Part shown: positions 1 through 7,137 of the stretch, one piece after another
How positions within the stretch are numbered: the first letter of the stretch is position 1
How the letters are laid out: each line of letters opens with the position of its first letter
From: JAENVT01 sp031412355
GTDB taxonomy: Bacteria > Actinomycetota > Acidimicrobiia > Acidimicrobiales > Ilumatobacteraceae
Direction: 5' to 3'
NCBI GenBank assembly: GCA_031412355.1
Contig: JANOCR010000358.1
Coordinates: forward strand, 1 to 12,604
Length of the DNA: 12,604 bases
Made by a program: the position numbers and the translations under genes
The notes under the pieces: model-generated
What the model was told of the DNA's origin: nothing
Seen by the model: only the letters and a program-made list of their open reading frames with translations
Database searches by the model: none

Positions 1-192
1 AAGGCCTACGAACTGTGGCTGATCGACGATGCCGGTGCGCATGCGGTGCGGCTGCTCGACAAGGCCGACGATCAGCAGGTGCGCCGAGTGCTGAAAGTCG
101 ATGGCTCGCCGACCCAATGGGCGATCACGGTCGAACCCGAAGCCGGTGTGGAGCAGGCAACAGGCGAGATCATCTTCGTCGCCCCCGCCTAG
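1..192 (+). CDS. Anti-sigma factor, RskA-like C-terminal fragment (5' end outside window)
   Basis: Only the last 63 codons are present, ending in TAG. The visible peptide has YELWLI near its start, then a segment reading WAITVEPEAG and a C-terminal TGEIIF. This is the usual layout of the extracytoplasmic anti-sigma-K (RskA) C-terminal domain, in which a YxLWLI strand is followed by a VTVEPxGGxxxPTGxI strand. Family members hold an ECF sigma factor at the membrane through an N-terminal zinc-finger-like region and a single membrane helix. Those parts would lie to the left of the window, so the sigma partner cannot be seen. Its stop codon overlaps the stop of the convergent methyltransferase gene in the palindrome CTAG. 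The family call rests on the short C-terminal motif only. Confidence 0.8.
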   Translation, partial: KAYELWLIDDAGAHAVRLLDKADDQQVRRVLKVDGSPTQWAITVEPEAGVEQATGEIIFVAPA

Positions 193-1070
193 TCGCCCTG
201 CCGCGGGAAGGCAGCGCGTAGTGCGGCGATGTGCGACGGACCGATGCCGCAGCAACCGCCGATCATCGCCAACTCGAACGAGTCGTCCCACTGCTTCGCC
301 AGATCGACGTACTCAGCCTCGGGAATGATGTCGACGAACTGCCAGTCGGGCATGGCGAAGTAACCGGACTCGGCGTACGCGCCGAGTGATCCACGCCAGT
401 GTCGCCGCACGACCTCCAACGCCCGGGTGGTCGTCGGCGGCGCGGTGTGCATGACCGAGACCATCGACGGCGCGCACCTCAGCAACGGCTCGACGAAGTC
501 GTCGAGCAACCAGTTCGGTCGGCCGAACCCGATCAGCCGACCAGCGTCGTCCTCCTCCACGGCCATGCCGACCCACACGGGCAGTCCCGTCGCCATGGCT
601 GCTTCGGTGGCCCACAGGGAGTAGTCGGCGTCGCGCATCATCTCCATCGCGATCAGGTCGGCGCCCGTCTTGGCGAAGCCTTCGGCCTTGGCCGCGAACA
701 GTCGGCGGGCCTCTGGCTCGGGCCACTGACGCAGCATCTCACTGCGGTCACTGCCGGGGACGCCGGGGCGCATGACCGAGAACGAACCAGCTACGGGGAC
801 CGCCCCGCCACTGGCCTCGCGTGCAATCTGCACCGCCGCCGTGTCGATCCGCGCGACGTCGGCATCGCGACCGATGTGGTTGAACAGCAGCGGGCTCGTC
901 GCGTAGGTGTTGGCGATCAGGACTTCGGCACCAGCGGCGAGGTACTGGCGATGTGCCTGCCGCACGATCTCGGGATGGGTGAGATTGGCGTCGGCACACC
1001 ACGTGTCGCCGTTCATCGGCGCGCCGAGTGCCTGCACCAGGGTGCCCGTCCCGCCGTCGAGAATGATCAT
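189..1070 (-). CDS. Homocysteine S-methyltransferase family protein
   Basis: This 293-residue protein belongs to the zinc-dependent homocysteine S-methyltransferase family, TIM barrels that move a methyl group from a donor such as S-methylmethionine or betaine to a thiol, typically homocysteine. It opens with DGGTGT (residues 5-10), has ANTYATSP near 53-60 and ends with the zinc motif GGCCG (271-275). The other zinc cysteine, normally in a G-x-N-C-T context, is replaced here: the segment reads SVMHTAPP, putting His208 where Cys is expected. The substrate is therefore uncertain. The ATG at 1070 was chosen because the barrel's first strand starts there and a TAGCTT hexamer lies 8 nt upstream; the open frame extends 76 codons further but that part is arginine-rich and lies over the neighbouring gene. 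It is divergent from the dehydrogenase at 1127. Confidence 0.88.
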   Translation of the reverse strand: MIILDGGTGTLVQALGAPMNGDTWCADANLTHPEIVRQAHRQYLAAGAEVLIANTYATSPLLFNHIGRDADVARIDTAAVQIAREASGGAVPVAGSFSVMRPGVPGSDRSEMLRQWPEPEARRLFAAKAEGFAKTGADLIAMEMMRDADYSLWATEAAMATGLPVWVGMAVEEDDAGRLIGFGRPNWLLDDFVEPLLRCAPSMVSVMHTAPPTTTRALEVVRRHWRGSLGAYAESGYFAMPDWQFVDIIPEAEYVDLAKQWDDSFELAMIGGCCGIGPSHIAALRAAFPRQGD

Positions 1071-1078
1071 CGCCGGGT

Positions 1079-1084
1079 AAGCTA
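1079..1084 (-). promoter_or_regulatory. Putative -10 hexamer TAGCTT for the methyltransferase gene
   Basis: TAGCTT on the minus strand fits TANNNT and ends 8 nt before the ATG at 1070. No Shine-Dalgarno is seen, which suggests a leaderless or nearly leaderless transcript. Confidence 0.4.
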
Positions 1085-1114
1085 CCGGCTCGGCAGGGCC
1101 ACGGCAGCCCGGCC

Positions 1115-1120
1115 TACAGT
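1115..1120 (+). promoter_or_regulatory. Putative -10 hexamer TACAGT for the dehydrogenase gene
   Basis: TACAGT fits TANNNT and ends 6 nt before the ATG at 1127, placing the expected transcription start at or next to the start codon. There is no Shine-Dalgarno in the gap. Confidence 0.5.
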
Positions 1121-1126
1121 GGCGCG

Positions 1127-2068
1127 ATGCGCGCAGCGAGACTTCACTCCATCGGCGGAGCCCTTCAGATCGACGAGCAACCCGACCCGGTGCCGGGCCC
1201 GGGTGAACAACTCGTCGACATCGCCTATGCCTCGGTGAACCCCCTCGATGTCTGGATCTGCCAGGGCTCGGTCGGCGCCGCCGCAGCCAACCTGCCATGG
1301 ACGCCTGGCACGGAGGCGACGGGCCACGTCGACGGTCGCCCGGTATTGGTCCGCGGGGGCGGGCTGGGGGTCATCCGTCCGGGCGCCTACTGCACCAAGA
1401 TCGCTGTTCCTGATAGCTGGCTGGTGCCGGTTGCCGATGGCCTGGATCTTGCTCAAGTCGCGGCCATGCCTGTGGCCGGCATCACTGCTTGGCAGGCCTT
1501 GCACGGGCGTGCTCGCGTCGAAGCCGGCGACCGGGTGCTCGTGCTCGGCGCAAGTGGCGGCGTCGGCGCGTTGGCCATCCAACTCGCCAAACATGCGGGA
1601 GCCACCGTGTGGGGGCAGACGGGCTCGGCCGCGAAAGTCAACGGCATCATCGCCAACGGAGCCGACAACGTTGTGGTCACCGGGGCCGACGGCCTCGAAC
1701 AGGCCGCTGCCAGCTACCAGCCCACCGTCATCCTGGATGCGCTGGGTGGTCCGTTCACCGACGCGGCGATCGCAGCGATCGACAACAAGGGTCGACTCGT
1801 GGTGTACGGCACGTCGAACGACGAGCAGGTGTCGATCAACCTGCGCCGGCTCTACCGCAAGGGTGTCAGCCTGCTTGGCTACGCCGGCCTGGTCGACACC
1901 CCCGAAGAGCAGCGCGTTGCACTTGAAACATTGCTGTCGATGATGGCTGCAGGCACGGTGCGTGTGCCAGTGGGCGACGTGCTGCCACTCGATGCCGCCG
2001 CCGAGGCCCACGCTCGCATCCTCGCCCGCGGCGTCGAGGGCAAGATCCTGCTGGACTGCAGCAGCTAG
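1127..2068 (+). CDS. Quinone-oxidoreductase-type medium-chain dehydrogenase (NAD(P)H-dependent)
   Basis: The 313-residue protein is a medium-chain dehydrogenase/reductase of the quinone oxidoreductase (QOR) type. The N-terminal GroES-like half carries the SVNPLDVWI motif (37-44), which replaces the catalytic-zinc cysteine of true alcohol dehydrogenases, and PGTEATG (60-66). The Rossmann half carries the nucleotide loop GASGGVG (141-147) after VEAGDRVLVL. The C-terminus has the typical PLDAAAEAHARILARGVEGKILL ending seen in QOR enzymes that reduce quinones or enones. No structural-zinc cysteine cluster is visible. The product is probably a cytosolic NADPH-dependent reductase whose substrate cannot be read from sequence. 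Its stop overlaps the stop of the convergent FtsH-like gene in CTAG. The start is supported by the TACAGT hexamer just upstream. Confidence 0.9.
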   Translation: MRAARLHSIGGALQIDEQPDPVPGPGEQLVDIAYASVNPLDVWICQGSVGAAAANLPWTPGTEATGHVDGRPVLVRGGGLGVIRPGAYCTKIAVPDSWLVPVADGLDLAQVAAMPVAGITAWQALHGRARVEAGDRVLVLGASGGVGALAIQLAKHAGATVWGQTGSAAKVNGIIANGADNVVVTGADGLEQAAASYQPTVILDALGGPFTDAAIAAIDNKGRLVVYGTSNDEQVSINLRRLYRKGVSLLGYAGLVDTPEEQRVALETLLSMMAAGTVRVPVGDVLPLDAAAEAHARILARGVEGKILLDCSS

Positions 2069-4479
2069 AGCGTCGGCGGCGGAAGCTGGTCGGACGTGGC
2101 GACCAGTTCAGCGACGGTCGGCACCAGAACGGGCAGTGGAATCTCGACGCGACCGGTCATTCGGTGCGCGGCGAGTGCCTCGTTGTGGTAGCGGTCGGCT
2201 ACCTCCAAGAACGACGGATGGTGATAGTCCCGCCCGTTGACCTTGGGGCCCTGACGTCCCTCGAATATGGCAGCGACATCGTCACCCGAGATGGTCTTGT
2301 GGGTCTCCAACGCGTGAGCGATGGCCAACACCATCAGCCGGTTCTCGTGCAACAACATGGTCGCCTCGTCGAGGATCTTGGTCAGACGCATCTCGATGCG
2401 ATTGCCCATGTTCGCCCGGTGCCGACCGTCCTGGTCTTCCCTGTCGATGGGGCTCGCGTAACCGCCGCCCCCACCGATCAACTCCTGGACGACCGCCTGC
2501 GCAGCAATGGTGTCACCCATGCCGTAAGCGCTCTCCATGACTGTTGAGAAATACGTTGCGGTACGAAGGTCGCCGTTGACACCGGCCGAGCTGTCACCTT
2601 CGAAGAACATGCGCTCGCCCGCCAACGAGGCGAGCGACACGAGTATGTCGACCTCGTACATCGATCGCCATGTGACGAACGTATCGTCGCTCTTGTTGCT
2701 CATGACGACGCCGTAGTAGCCCGACCCGGGTTCGATGCTGACGAAGTCGATCTCCATCGAGCGACGTTTGAGATATGCCGTCACCGCGTGACACGCCTCG
2801 TGGATGGCGATGGCGTGACGCTCGCGCTCGACGAACTCGACCTGCTCGTGTTCACCAACTCGTCGCAGGTAGCGGGCCTGCAACACGTCGGCCCAGGTGA
2901 CGATGTCGCGCCCGTCGCGCAGCGCGACGAGTACAGCCTCGTTGACGAGGTCCTTGATGCTTGCGCCGGTCGCGCCCGGCGTCATCGTCGCCAGACGCTC
3001 GATCTCGACCGTGTTGACGGTGTGACGGATCTTGTCGAAGTACCCCTGGAAGGTGCGCACCCTTCCGTCCTTCATCGGGTAGCCGACCTTGTACATGCGG
3101 TCGATTCGGCCAGGGCGCAACAGCGCGGCATCGAGCGCCGTGGGCAAGTTGGTGGCGAACATGTGCAGGATGCGGAAACGAGGTGGAGCCTTCGGCTTGA
3201 TGCTCATGAAACTTCGCAGCCGACGAGAGAAGAAACCGCGCGGCTTGTTGAGTCCGTTCATCTCGGTCAGCAGTGACTGCAGCGCGCCACTGCCGCCTCC
3301 CATGCCATTCATGCCGGCCATGATGATCCCGTCGCGCCACGAGCGTCGCGGCGACGGTTCGTTCTGCGCGTGCTGTTGCTGCAGCCACGTGGTGATCTCT
3401 CGCTGGCCCTGTGGGCTGAGCCACTTTGCCGACTCGTATTGTTCGGCCGTCGCCTTCTCGTCGAACCCTCCGCTTGTCTGGCCACGGCTTCCGAGCACAT
3501 CGGCCTCGTCGAAGAACACCACGACACCGCCGTAGCGAAGAGCGAGCTTGCGCAACTTCCGATAGAGGTGCTTGATCTTCATTGGGGCCACACCGACGAA
3601 GGTCTGCACGAACGCAGAAGGATCGACGAACACGTATGGCTTGCCGGTTTCGCCGGCGGACGCTTCGGCCATCAAGGTCTTGCCTGTGCCGGGTGGCCCC
3701 CACAACAAGATGCCGCCCGGCACGTAGCCGCCACGGTCTTCGATCTCTCGGGGTTTCTCGAGGAAATCGAGGTTCTCCTTCACCCGCCGGACGACGTGAT
3801 CCTGGCCCCAGATGTCGCTGAAGCGGGTACGGATCTCGCCGGGCTTGAACGTCTCGACGCCGCCGATGAAGAAGATGCCGAAGAAGAACACGATGTACAC
3901 CAGGCCGCCGAGGGTGCTGAGGGCGATCGTCAAACCCACCGGCAGACCGAGGGCCGGGTTGATGAAGACATTGCGGAAGATGCGCGCCGGGGCTTCCGCC
4001 AGCGACTGGAACAGCGAGAGGCCCCACATCCATGAAAAGACGGTGCCCAACACCGCCAGGAACATGAGCCGCTTCATCAGACGCGAAACGCGGAATCTGG
4101 TGTAGGGCTTCATGCGGCTCATCATCCGCTCCCACCCTCCGAAGACCTTCGTTTGCCAGAACTGGTGCCAACCCTCGGAGTGCTCGGAAATGACGTTGTG
4201 GATCTGGCGGATCACTTCCAGGCCGGCGAGGACCAACACCCACCACTTGGCATTCAGCTGGTCGCGCAGGGCCTCACCCCACGTCATCAGCGGGATGTCG
4301 GTCTTCTGCTGCGATGTTGTGAGACCGAGGAAGACTGCGAGCAGGACCAAGACCTTGACGCGGTCGAAGAAGAACATCTTGCGCCGCACGCGTGGATCAC
4401 GATCGTCGGGGACCGGCTGATGCACCGGCACCTTTGCCGGCAAATCGGTCGGCGACAACGCGGAGCCGTTCATACTCAT
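2065..4479 (-). CDS. Membrane-anchored FtsH-like AAA+ zinc metalloprotease, divergent
   Basis: This 804-residue protein joins an AAA+ ATPase to an M41-type peptidase and probably extracts and degrades membrane proteins. The N-terminal 210 residues hold about four hydrophobic stretches (roughly 41-54, 79-91, 138-157, 179-206) in place of the two helices and periplasmic domain of typical FtsH. The AAA module has Walker A GPPGTGKT (261-268), pore loop FVGV (294-297), Walker B VVVFFDEA (319-326) and an ATN...RPGRIDR second region of homology (442-461). Between Walker B and that region there are about 118 residues where FtsH has about 46, so there is an insertion of around 70. The protease has HEACH (560-564) and a likely third ligand Asp637 in NGDLRTAT, so it should be active. 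The ATG at 4479 has GGAGG 8 nt upstream and overlaps the lipoprotein stop (TAATG), implying coupled translation. I do not recognise the exact subfamily. Confidence 0.88.
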   Translation of the reverse strand: MSMNGSALSPTDLPAKVPVHQPVPDDRDPRVRRKMFFFDRVKVLVLLAVFLGLTTSQQKTDIPLMTWGEALRDQLNAKWWVLVLAGLEVIRQIHNVISEHSEGWHQFWQTKVFGGWERMMSRMKPYTRFRVSRLMKRLMFLAVLGTVFSWMWGLSLFQSLAEAPARIFRNVFINPALGLPVGLTIALSTLGGLVYIVFFFGIFFIGGVETFKPGEIRTRFSDIWGQDHVVRRVKENLDFLEKPREIEDRGGYVPGGILLWGPPGTGKTLMAEASAGETGKPYVFVDPSAFVQTFVGVAPMKIKHLYRKLRKLALRYGGVVVFFDEADVLGSRGQTSGGFDEKATAEQYESAKWLSPQGQREITTWLQQQHAQNEPSPRRSWRDGIIMAGMNGMGGGSGALQSLLTEMNGLNKPRGFFSRRLRSFMSIKPKAPPRFRILHMFATNLPTALDAALLRPGRIDRMYKVGYPMKDGRVRTFQGYFDKIRHTVNTVEIERLATMTPGATGASIKDLVNEAVLVALRDGRDIVTWADVLQARYLRRVGEHEQVEFVERERHAIAIHEACHAVTAYLKRRSMEIDFVSIEPGSGYYGVVMSNKSDDTFVTWRSMYEVDILVSLASLAGERMFFEGDSSAGVNGDLRTATYFSTVMESAYGMGDTIAAQAVVQELIGGGGGYASPIDREDQDGRHRANMGNRIEMRLTKILDEATMLLHENRLMVLAIAHALETHKTISGDDVAAIFEGRQGPKVNGRDYHHPSFLEVADRYHNEALAAHRMTGRVEIPLPVLVPTVAELVATSDQLPPPTL

Positions 4480-5126
4480 TATCCGATCCTCCACGAGTTG
4501 ACGATCTTGTCGATCTCGCCTGCTGACTGCTCGTAGCAGTCGGGGCTGCAGATCACTTCGAGGGCATAGAGCCGGGACTGCGACGGATCGAAGTACGTCG
4601 AGAGATTGACGGTGAGGAGCCAATCGCTGTTCGTGTCACTGCGAACTCTGTACACCACACGCGAGCCACTGACGTCGGCATTGTCCGGGCTGGGATCGAA
4701 GTCGATCACTTCCGACAGACCGTCTTTGTCCTCCGTCGGCAGCATCGGATCGAACGAGACCAGACCCGCCTTGCGAGCCAGCGATGCTGACAACTGCTGG
4801 TTGAAAACTCCCGTGGTCTCGTAGACCGTCATGGTCGCGAACGGAGACTCGCCATCGAGGTCGTTCTGCTCGACCGCATCCTTCTGCGGCGACACGACCG
4901 ATTTGGAGATGATCTTGGCGTCGCTGGTGGACTGCACCAGCGGATCCTGAACGGCGTCGGACAGCAAGATGTCGTGCCACGACCTCGGCACGCGTAGGTA
5001 GACCTTCTCGTCACGGTTGGCCAAGTAGCGACTGCCCGACGACCCGCAGGACGCCAGGACCAGGAGCGCTGCCAAAACCGAACCCCAGCGCCGTCCGTTG
5101 GAAACGATCTGCAAAGTCTCCCTCAT
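4479..5126 (-). CDS. Small secreted lipoprotein, possibly PsbP/LpqN-like fold
   Basis: The 215-residue product starts with a short basic region and a hydrophobic core ending in the lipobox LASC, with Cys27 as the predicted lipidated residue followed by a GSSGS linker. It should be anchored on the outer face of the membrane. The mature part has VPRSWHDIL early, then a mixed strand pattern and a closing ALEVICSP...IDKIVNSWRI. This resembles the small PsbP/LpqN-like fold, but the similarity is weak and the call is an inference. Cys193 and Cys197 could form a surface disulfide. ATG at 5126 gives a normal signal peptide; an upstream in-frame TTG at 5144 is possible. The stop overlaps the start of the FtsH-like protease, so the two are probably made together and this protein may be an extracytoplasmic partner or adaptor of the protease. 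Confidence 0.8.
   Translation of the reverse strand: MRETLQIVSNGRRWGSVLAALLVLASCGSSGSRYLANRDEKVYLRVPRSWHDILLSDAVQDPLVQSTSDAKIISKSVVSPQKDAVEQNDLDGESPFATMTVYETTGVFNQQLSASLARKAGLVSFDPMLPTEDKDGLSEVIDFDPSPDNADVSGSRVVYRVRSDTNSDWLLTVNLSTYFDPSQSRLYALEVICSPDCYEQSAGEIDKIVNSWRIG
4488..4492 (-). promoter_or_regulatory. Ribosome binding site GGAGG that fixes the FtsH-like start
   Basis: GGAGG on the minus strand lies 8 nt upstream of the ATG at 4479, inside the end of the lipoprotein gene. It decides between this ATG and the 48-codon in-frame extension, which has no such site. An ATG six bases further in (4473) is less well spaced. Confidence 0.75.
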
Positions 5127-5156
5127 TCCCGATTGGATGTACAACCGTTCGGAGTC

Positions 5157-5186
5157 GCAAATGAGTCAGATTGCCCACTCATCTGC
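5157..5186. repeat. Inverted repeat upstream of the lipoprotein/protease operon
   Basis: GCAAATGAGT, a 10-nt spacer, then ACTCATCTGC: the arms match at 9 of 10 positions. It sits between the end of the DinB-fold gene and the lipoprotein start, both on the minus strand. It could be an operator for the lipoprotein/protease operon. A terminator for the upstream gene is less likely because the stem is AT-rich and no T-run follows. Confidence 0.4.
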
Positions 5187-5218
5187 GTATTTTGTCGCAC
5201 GAGGCGTGCCGATTGACG

Positions 5219-5764
5219 TCAAGCACCACCCTGTAACAAGTCGTAACCTCGCCGTACGTCGACGAGGTGATGCATGGGATCGTGTACGAAGTAGCGACCG
5301 AACGATTCCACCGTGAACGGCGCACCATCGCTGCGCAGCCCGGGGCGAGTCCATTGGTCACGCTTGACGGCCTCGTAGGCATCGGCAAGCGCTGTGGCTG
5401 CGGCCGCCAACTCCTCGCCGACCACGACCGGATCCTGGAGGTCGTACCGCTCGGCGACGGCAGTCTCGTCCTGATCCCAGTTCTCGAACTGCGGGTTGTC
5501 TTGTTTCAACATTCGCCTCAACCTGTACTCCCCGAGCCGAAGTGCATCGCGCACGTGGCAGCCGTATTCCAATGCAGACCAACAGTCTTCGGTGGGTCGC
5601 ACACGCGCCTGTGGGTGGGCGAGCAGTTCCGGCCAGGGCTCTGAAGCCTGGCGGGTCAGTGGTCCGATGGATTCGGGCGGAAACGACTGAGTGTCGAAAC
5701 CGCACTCGTCGCACTTGCGTTCGAGCACCCACGTCCAGTCCTTGGTCTCAGGTTCAATAGTCAC
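5219..5764 (-). CDS. DinB-fold (DinB-like four-helix) metalloprotein
   Basis: The 181-residue protein belongs to the DinB/YfiT-like four-helix family, which is unrelated to DNA polymerase IV despite the shared name. It opens with DWTWVLERKCDECGFD, a hallmark of an actinobacterial subgroup. The three expected metal-binding histidines are present: His70 in the segment EYGCHVRD, and His161 and His165 in HDPMHH. Such proteins bind a divalent metal and several use low-molecular-weight thiols (mycothiol or bacillithiol) as cofactors; the reaction here is unknown. The early CDEC pair could be redox active or bind a metal. A GTG at 5764 was chosen because the hexamer TACTTT lies 7 nt upstream; an in-frame TTG at 5773 is the alternative and would add three residues. 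Confidence 0.85.
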   Translation of the reverse strand: MTIEPETKDWTWVLERKCDECGFDTQSFPPESIGPLTRQASEPWPELLAHPQARVRPTEDCWSALEYGCHVRDALRLGEYRLRRMLKQDNPQFENWDQDETAVAERYDLQDPVVVGEELAAAATALADAYEAVKRDQWTRPGLRSDGAPFTVESFGRYFVHDPMHHLVDVRRGYDLLQGGA

Positions 5765-5771
5765 CTGCGTC

Positions 5772-5777
5772 AAAGTA
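5772..5777 (-). promoter_or_regulatory. Putative -10 hexamer TACTTT for the DinB-fold gene
   Basis: TACTTT on the minus strand ends 7 nt before the GTG at 5764 and overlaps the alternative TTG start at 5773. This makes the GTG the likelier start of a leaderless mRNA. Confidence 0.45.
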
Positions 5778-5817
5778 TTCGATTGCGCCGCGCCGTACGC
5801 CGCAATTTCGTGGGGGG

Positions 5818-7062
5818 TCAGAGCTCGTGCTCGGCCAGTTCGCGGAACTCATCGGGCACCGAAGCGTGTTGCGACAAGACGACACCGGCGTAGCCGACGG
5901 CCGACCGGCCGAAACGCTTGCGAACTGCGTCGACGGAGTGGTCGACCGCCCATCGCGCCGCGCCGATACGCGAGCCAGGCCGCTCGGCTTCGTCGGCCAG
6001 CACGGGCAGTTCGAGTTGCAGCACCGGCTGGTCGACCAGATTCGACACCGAGATCGCCAGCAATGAGATCTGGCGCTCGTCGACGTGAGCAGCAAGGGCC
6101 TTGTCGACCAAGCGCTCTGCCATCTCGGTCAGCGTCAGCGTGGTCGAGACCGGGTGCGGCCCAGTGTGCGAACGCGTGACTGCGCGCATGCTCGCGAAAC
6201 GGACTCGAACGGTGACAGTACGGCCGGCTCGCTGCTTGGCGCGCAGCCGACCGGCAACCCGGTCGGCGAGGTGTCCGAGCACCGACCGGATAAGGGCCGC
6301 TGAGATGTCGCGTCGTCCGAAGGCGGACTGCGCACCAACGGAGCCGGCTCGGCCCTGAGGTTGCACGCGACGTCGATCGTCGTTGGCCGTGAGCGCACCG
6401 ACCTTGTCTCCGAGGGCGCGCCCGAGCAACGACTGCAACGCACCATCCGGCGACTCGGCCAGCTGACCGATGTTGTGGATGCCACGCTCGGCGAGGCGCT
6501 GGCGTGTGACCGGCCCGATCCCCCACACCAGCCCGACGGGCAGGGGGTCGAGGAATGCGCGCTCGTCGGCCGGTTGCACCACCACGAGGCCGTCGGGCTT
6601 GGCTACCTGAGAGGCGATCTTGGCCAGGTGCTTGGTGCGCGCGGCACCGACGGAGATGGGCAGGCCCAGCTCGTCGCGGACGCGCTGGCGGATGCGTTCG
6701 CCGATCGTCTCGGCGGGCCCGAACAGGTGCACAGAACCGCCGACGTCGAGAAACGCCTCGTCGATGGAGATTCGCTGCACCAGCGGCGTGAAGTCGCCGA
6801 GTACGGCCATGACCAGGTCGCCCAGACGCTGGTACTCCGAGAAATGCCCGTGCACGAAGATGAGGTCGGGGCACAGGCGCTGTGCGCGCCAACCCGACAT
6901 GCCGCCGTGCACGCCGAACTGGCGCGCCTCGTACGACGCAGCCAGCACCACGCCGCCACCGACCGCTATGGGCCGGCCCAGGAGCGCGGGGTCAAGCAAC
7001 TGCTCGACGGACGCGTAGAACGCATCGAGGTCGGCGTGCAGGATGATCGCACCTTCGGGCAC
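5818..7062 (-). CDS. dinB: DNA polymerase IV (Y-family translesion polymerase)
   Basis: The 414-residue protein is an error-prone Y-family polymerase that copies past damaged template bases. Motif HADLDAFYASVE (9-20) supplies the first catalytic aspartate, Asp11, and a likely steric-gate Tyr16. SIDEAFLDV (99-107) supplies Asp101 and Glu102. The thumb carries the helix-hairpin-helix VWGIGPVT (179-186), and a little-finger domain follows from about 240. No clear C-terminal clamp-binding peptide is present; QLELP at 349-353 is a degenerate candidate. The start is GTG at 7062, 6 nt after a TAACGT hexamer with no Shine-Dalgarno. A perfect LexA box overlaps the promoter, so induction by DNA damage is expected. 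It is divergent from the MmcQ/YjbR gene, and the 54 nt after its stop separate it from the DinB-fold gene on the same strand. Confidence 0.95.
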   Translation of the reverse strand: MPEGAIILHADLDAFYASVEQLLDPALLGRPIAVGGGVVLAASYEARQFGVHGGMSGWRAQRLCPDLIFVHGHFSEYQRLGDLVMAVLGDFTPLVQRISIDEAFLDVGGSVHLFGPAETIGERIRQRVRDELGLPISVGAARTKHLAKIASQVAKPDGLVVVQPADERAFLDPLPVGLVWGIGPVTRQRLAERGIHNIGQLAESPDGALQSLLGRALGDKVGALTANDDRRRVQPQGRAGSVGAQSAFGRRDISAALIRSVLGHLADRVAGRLRAKQRAGRTVTVRVRFASMRAVTRSHTGPHPVSTTLTLTEMAERLVDKALAAHVDERQISLLAISVSNLVDQPVLQLELPVLADEAERPGSRIGAARWAVDHSVDAVRKRFGRSAVGYAGVVLSQHASVPDEFRELAEHEL

Positions 7063-7068
7063 ACCGCA

Positions 7069-7098
7069 ACGTTAGTCGAACGTCTGTTCGACCAACAA
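7069..7098 (-). promoter_or_regulatory. Pol IV promoter: TTGTTG, 18-nt spacer, TAACGT
   Basis: On the minus strand TTGTTG (7093-7098) and TAACGT (7069-7074) are 18 nt apart, and the -10 ends 6 nt before the GTG start. The LexA box lies wholly within the spacer, so a bound repressor would block RNA polymerase. Confidence 0.6.
7076..7091. promoter_or_regulatory. LexA operator (SOS box), perfect TCGAAC-N4-GTTCGA
   Basis: TCGAACgtctGTTCGA is a perfect 6-4-6 palindrome matching the actinobacterial LexA consensus. It sits between the -35 and -10 of the Pol IV promoter and 46 nt upstream of the divergent MmcQ/YjbR start, so it could affect both genes. Confidence 0.88.
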
Positions 7099-7122
7099 TG
7101 TCATTGACCGTTGTGGCAGCGG

Positions 7123-7128
7123 TAGCAT
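7123..7128 (+). promoter_or_regulatory. Putative -10 hexamer TAGCAT for the MmcQ/YjbR gene
   Basis: TAGCAT fits TANNNT and ends 9 nt before the ATG at 7138. A TTGACC upstream is only 13 nt away, too close for a standard -35, so the -35 element is uncertain. Confidence 0.35.
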
Positions 7129-7137
7129 CCGCCGCGG

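Noticed and set aside
81..1030. GCGCCGAGTG present three times (near 81, 379 and 1021)
   Set aside because: Irregular spacing, and the copies lie inside coding sequence of different genes and strands; likely chance in GC-rich DNA.
1071..1298. 76-codon N-terminal extension of the methyltransferase
   Set aside because: Arg-rich, overlaps the divergent dehydrogenase gene, and the family's first strand starts at the ATG at 1070.
2852..4246. 464-codon minus-strand open frame inside the FtsH-like gene
   Set aside because: It is a shifted frame of the AAA protease, Arg- and Pro-rich with no recognisable motif.
5849..6892. 347-codon minus-strand open frame inside the Pol IV gene
   Set aside because: Same-strand shifted frame of Pol IV; the true frame carries all polymerase motifs.
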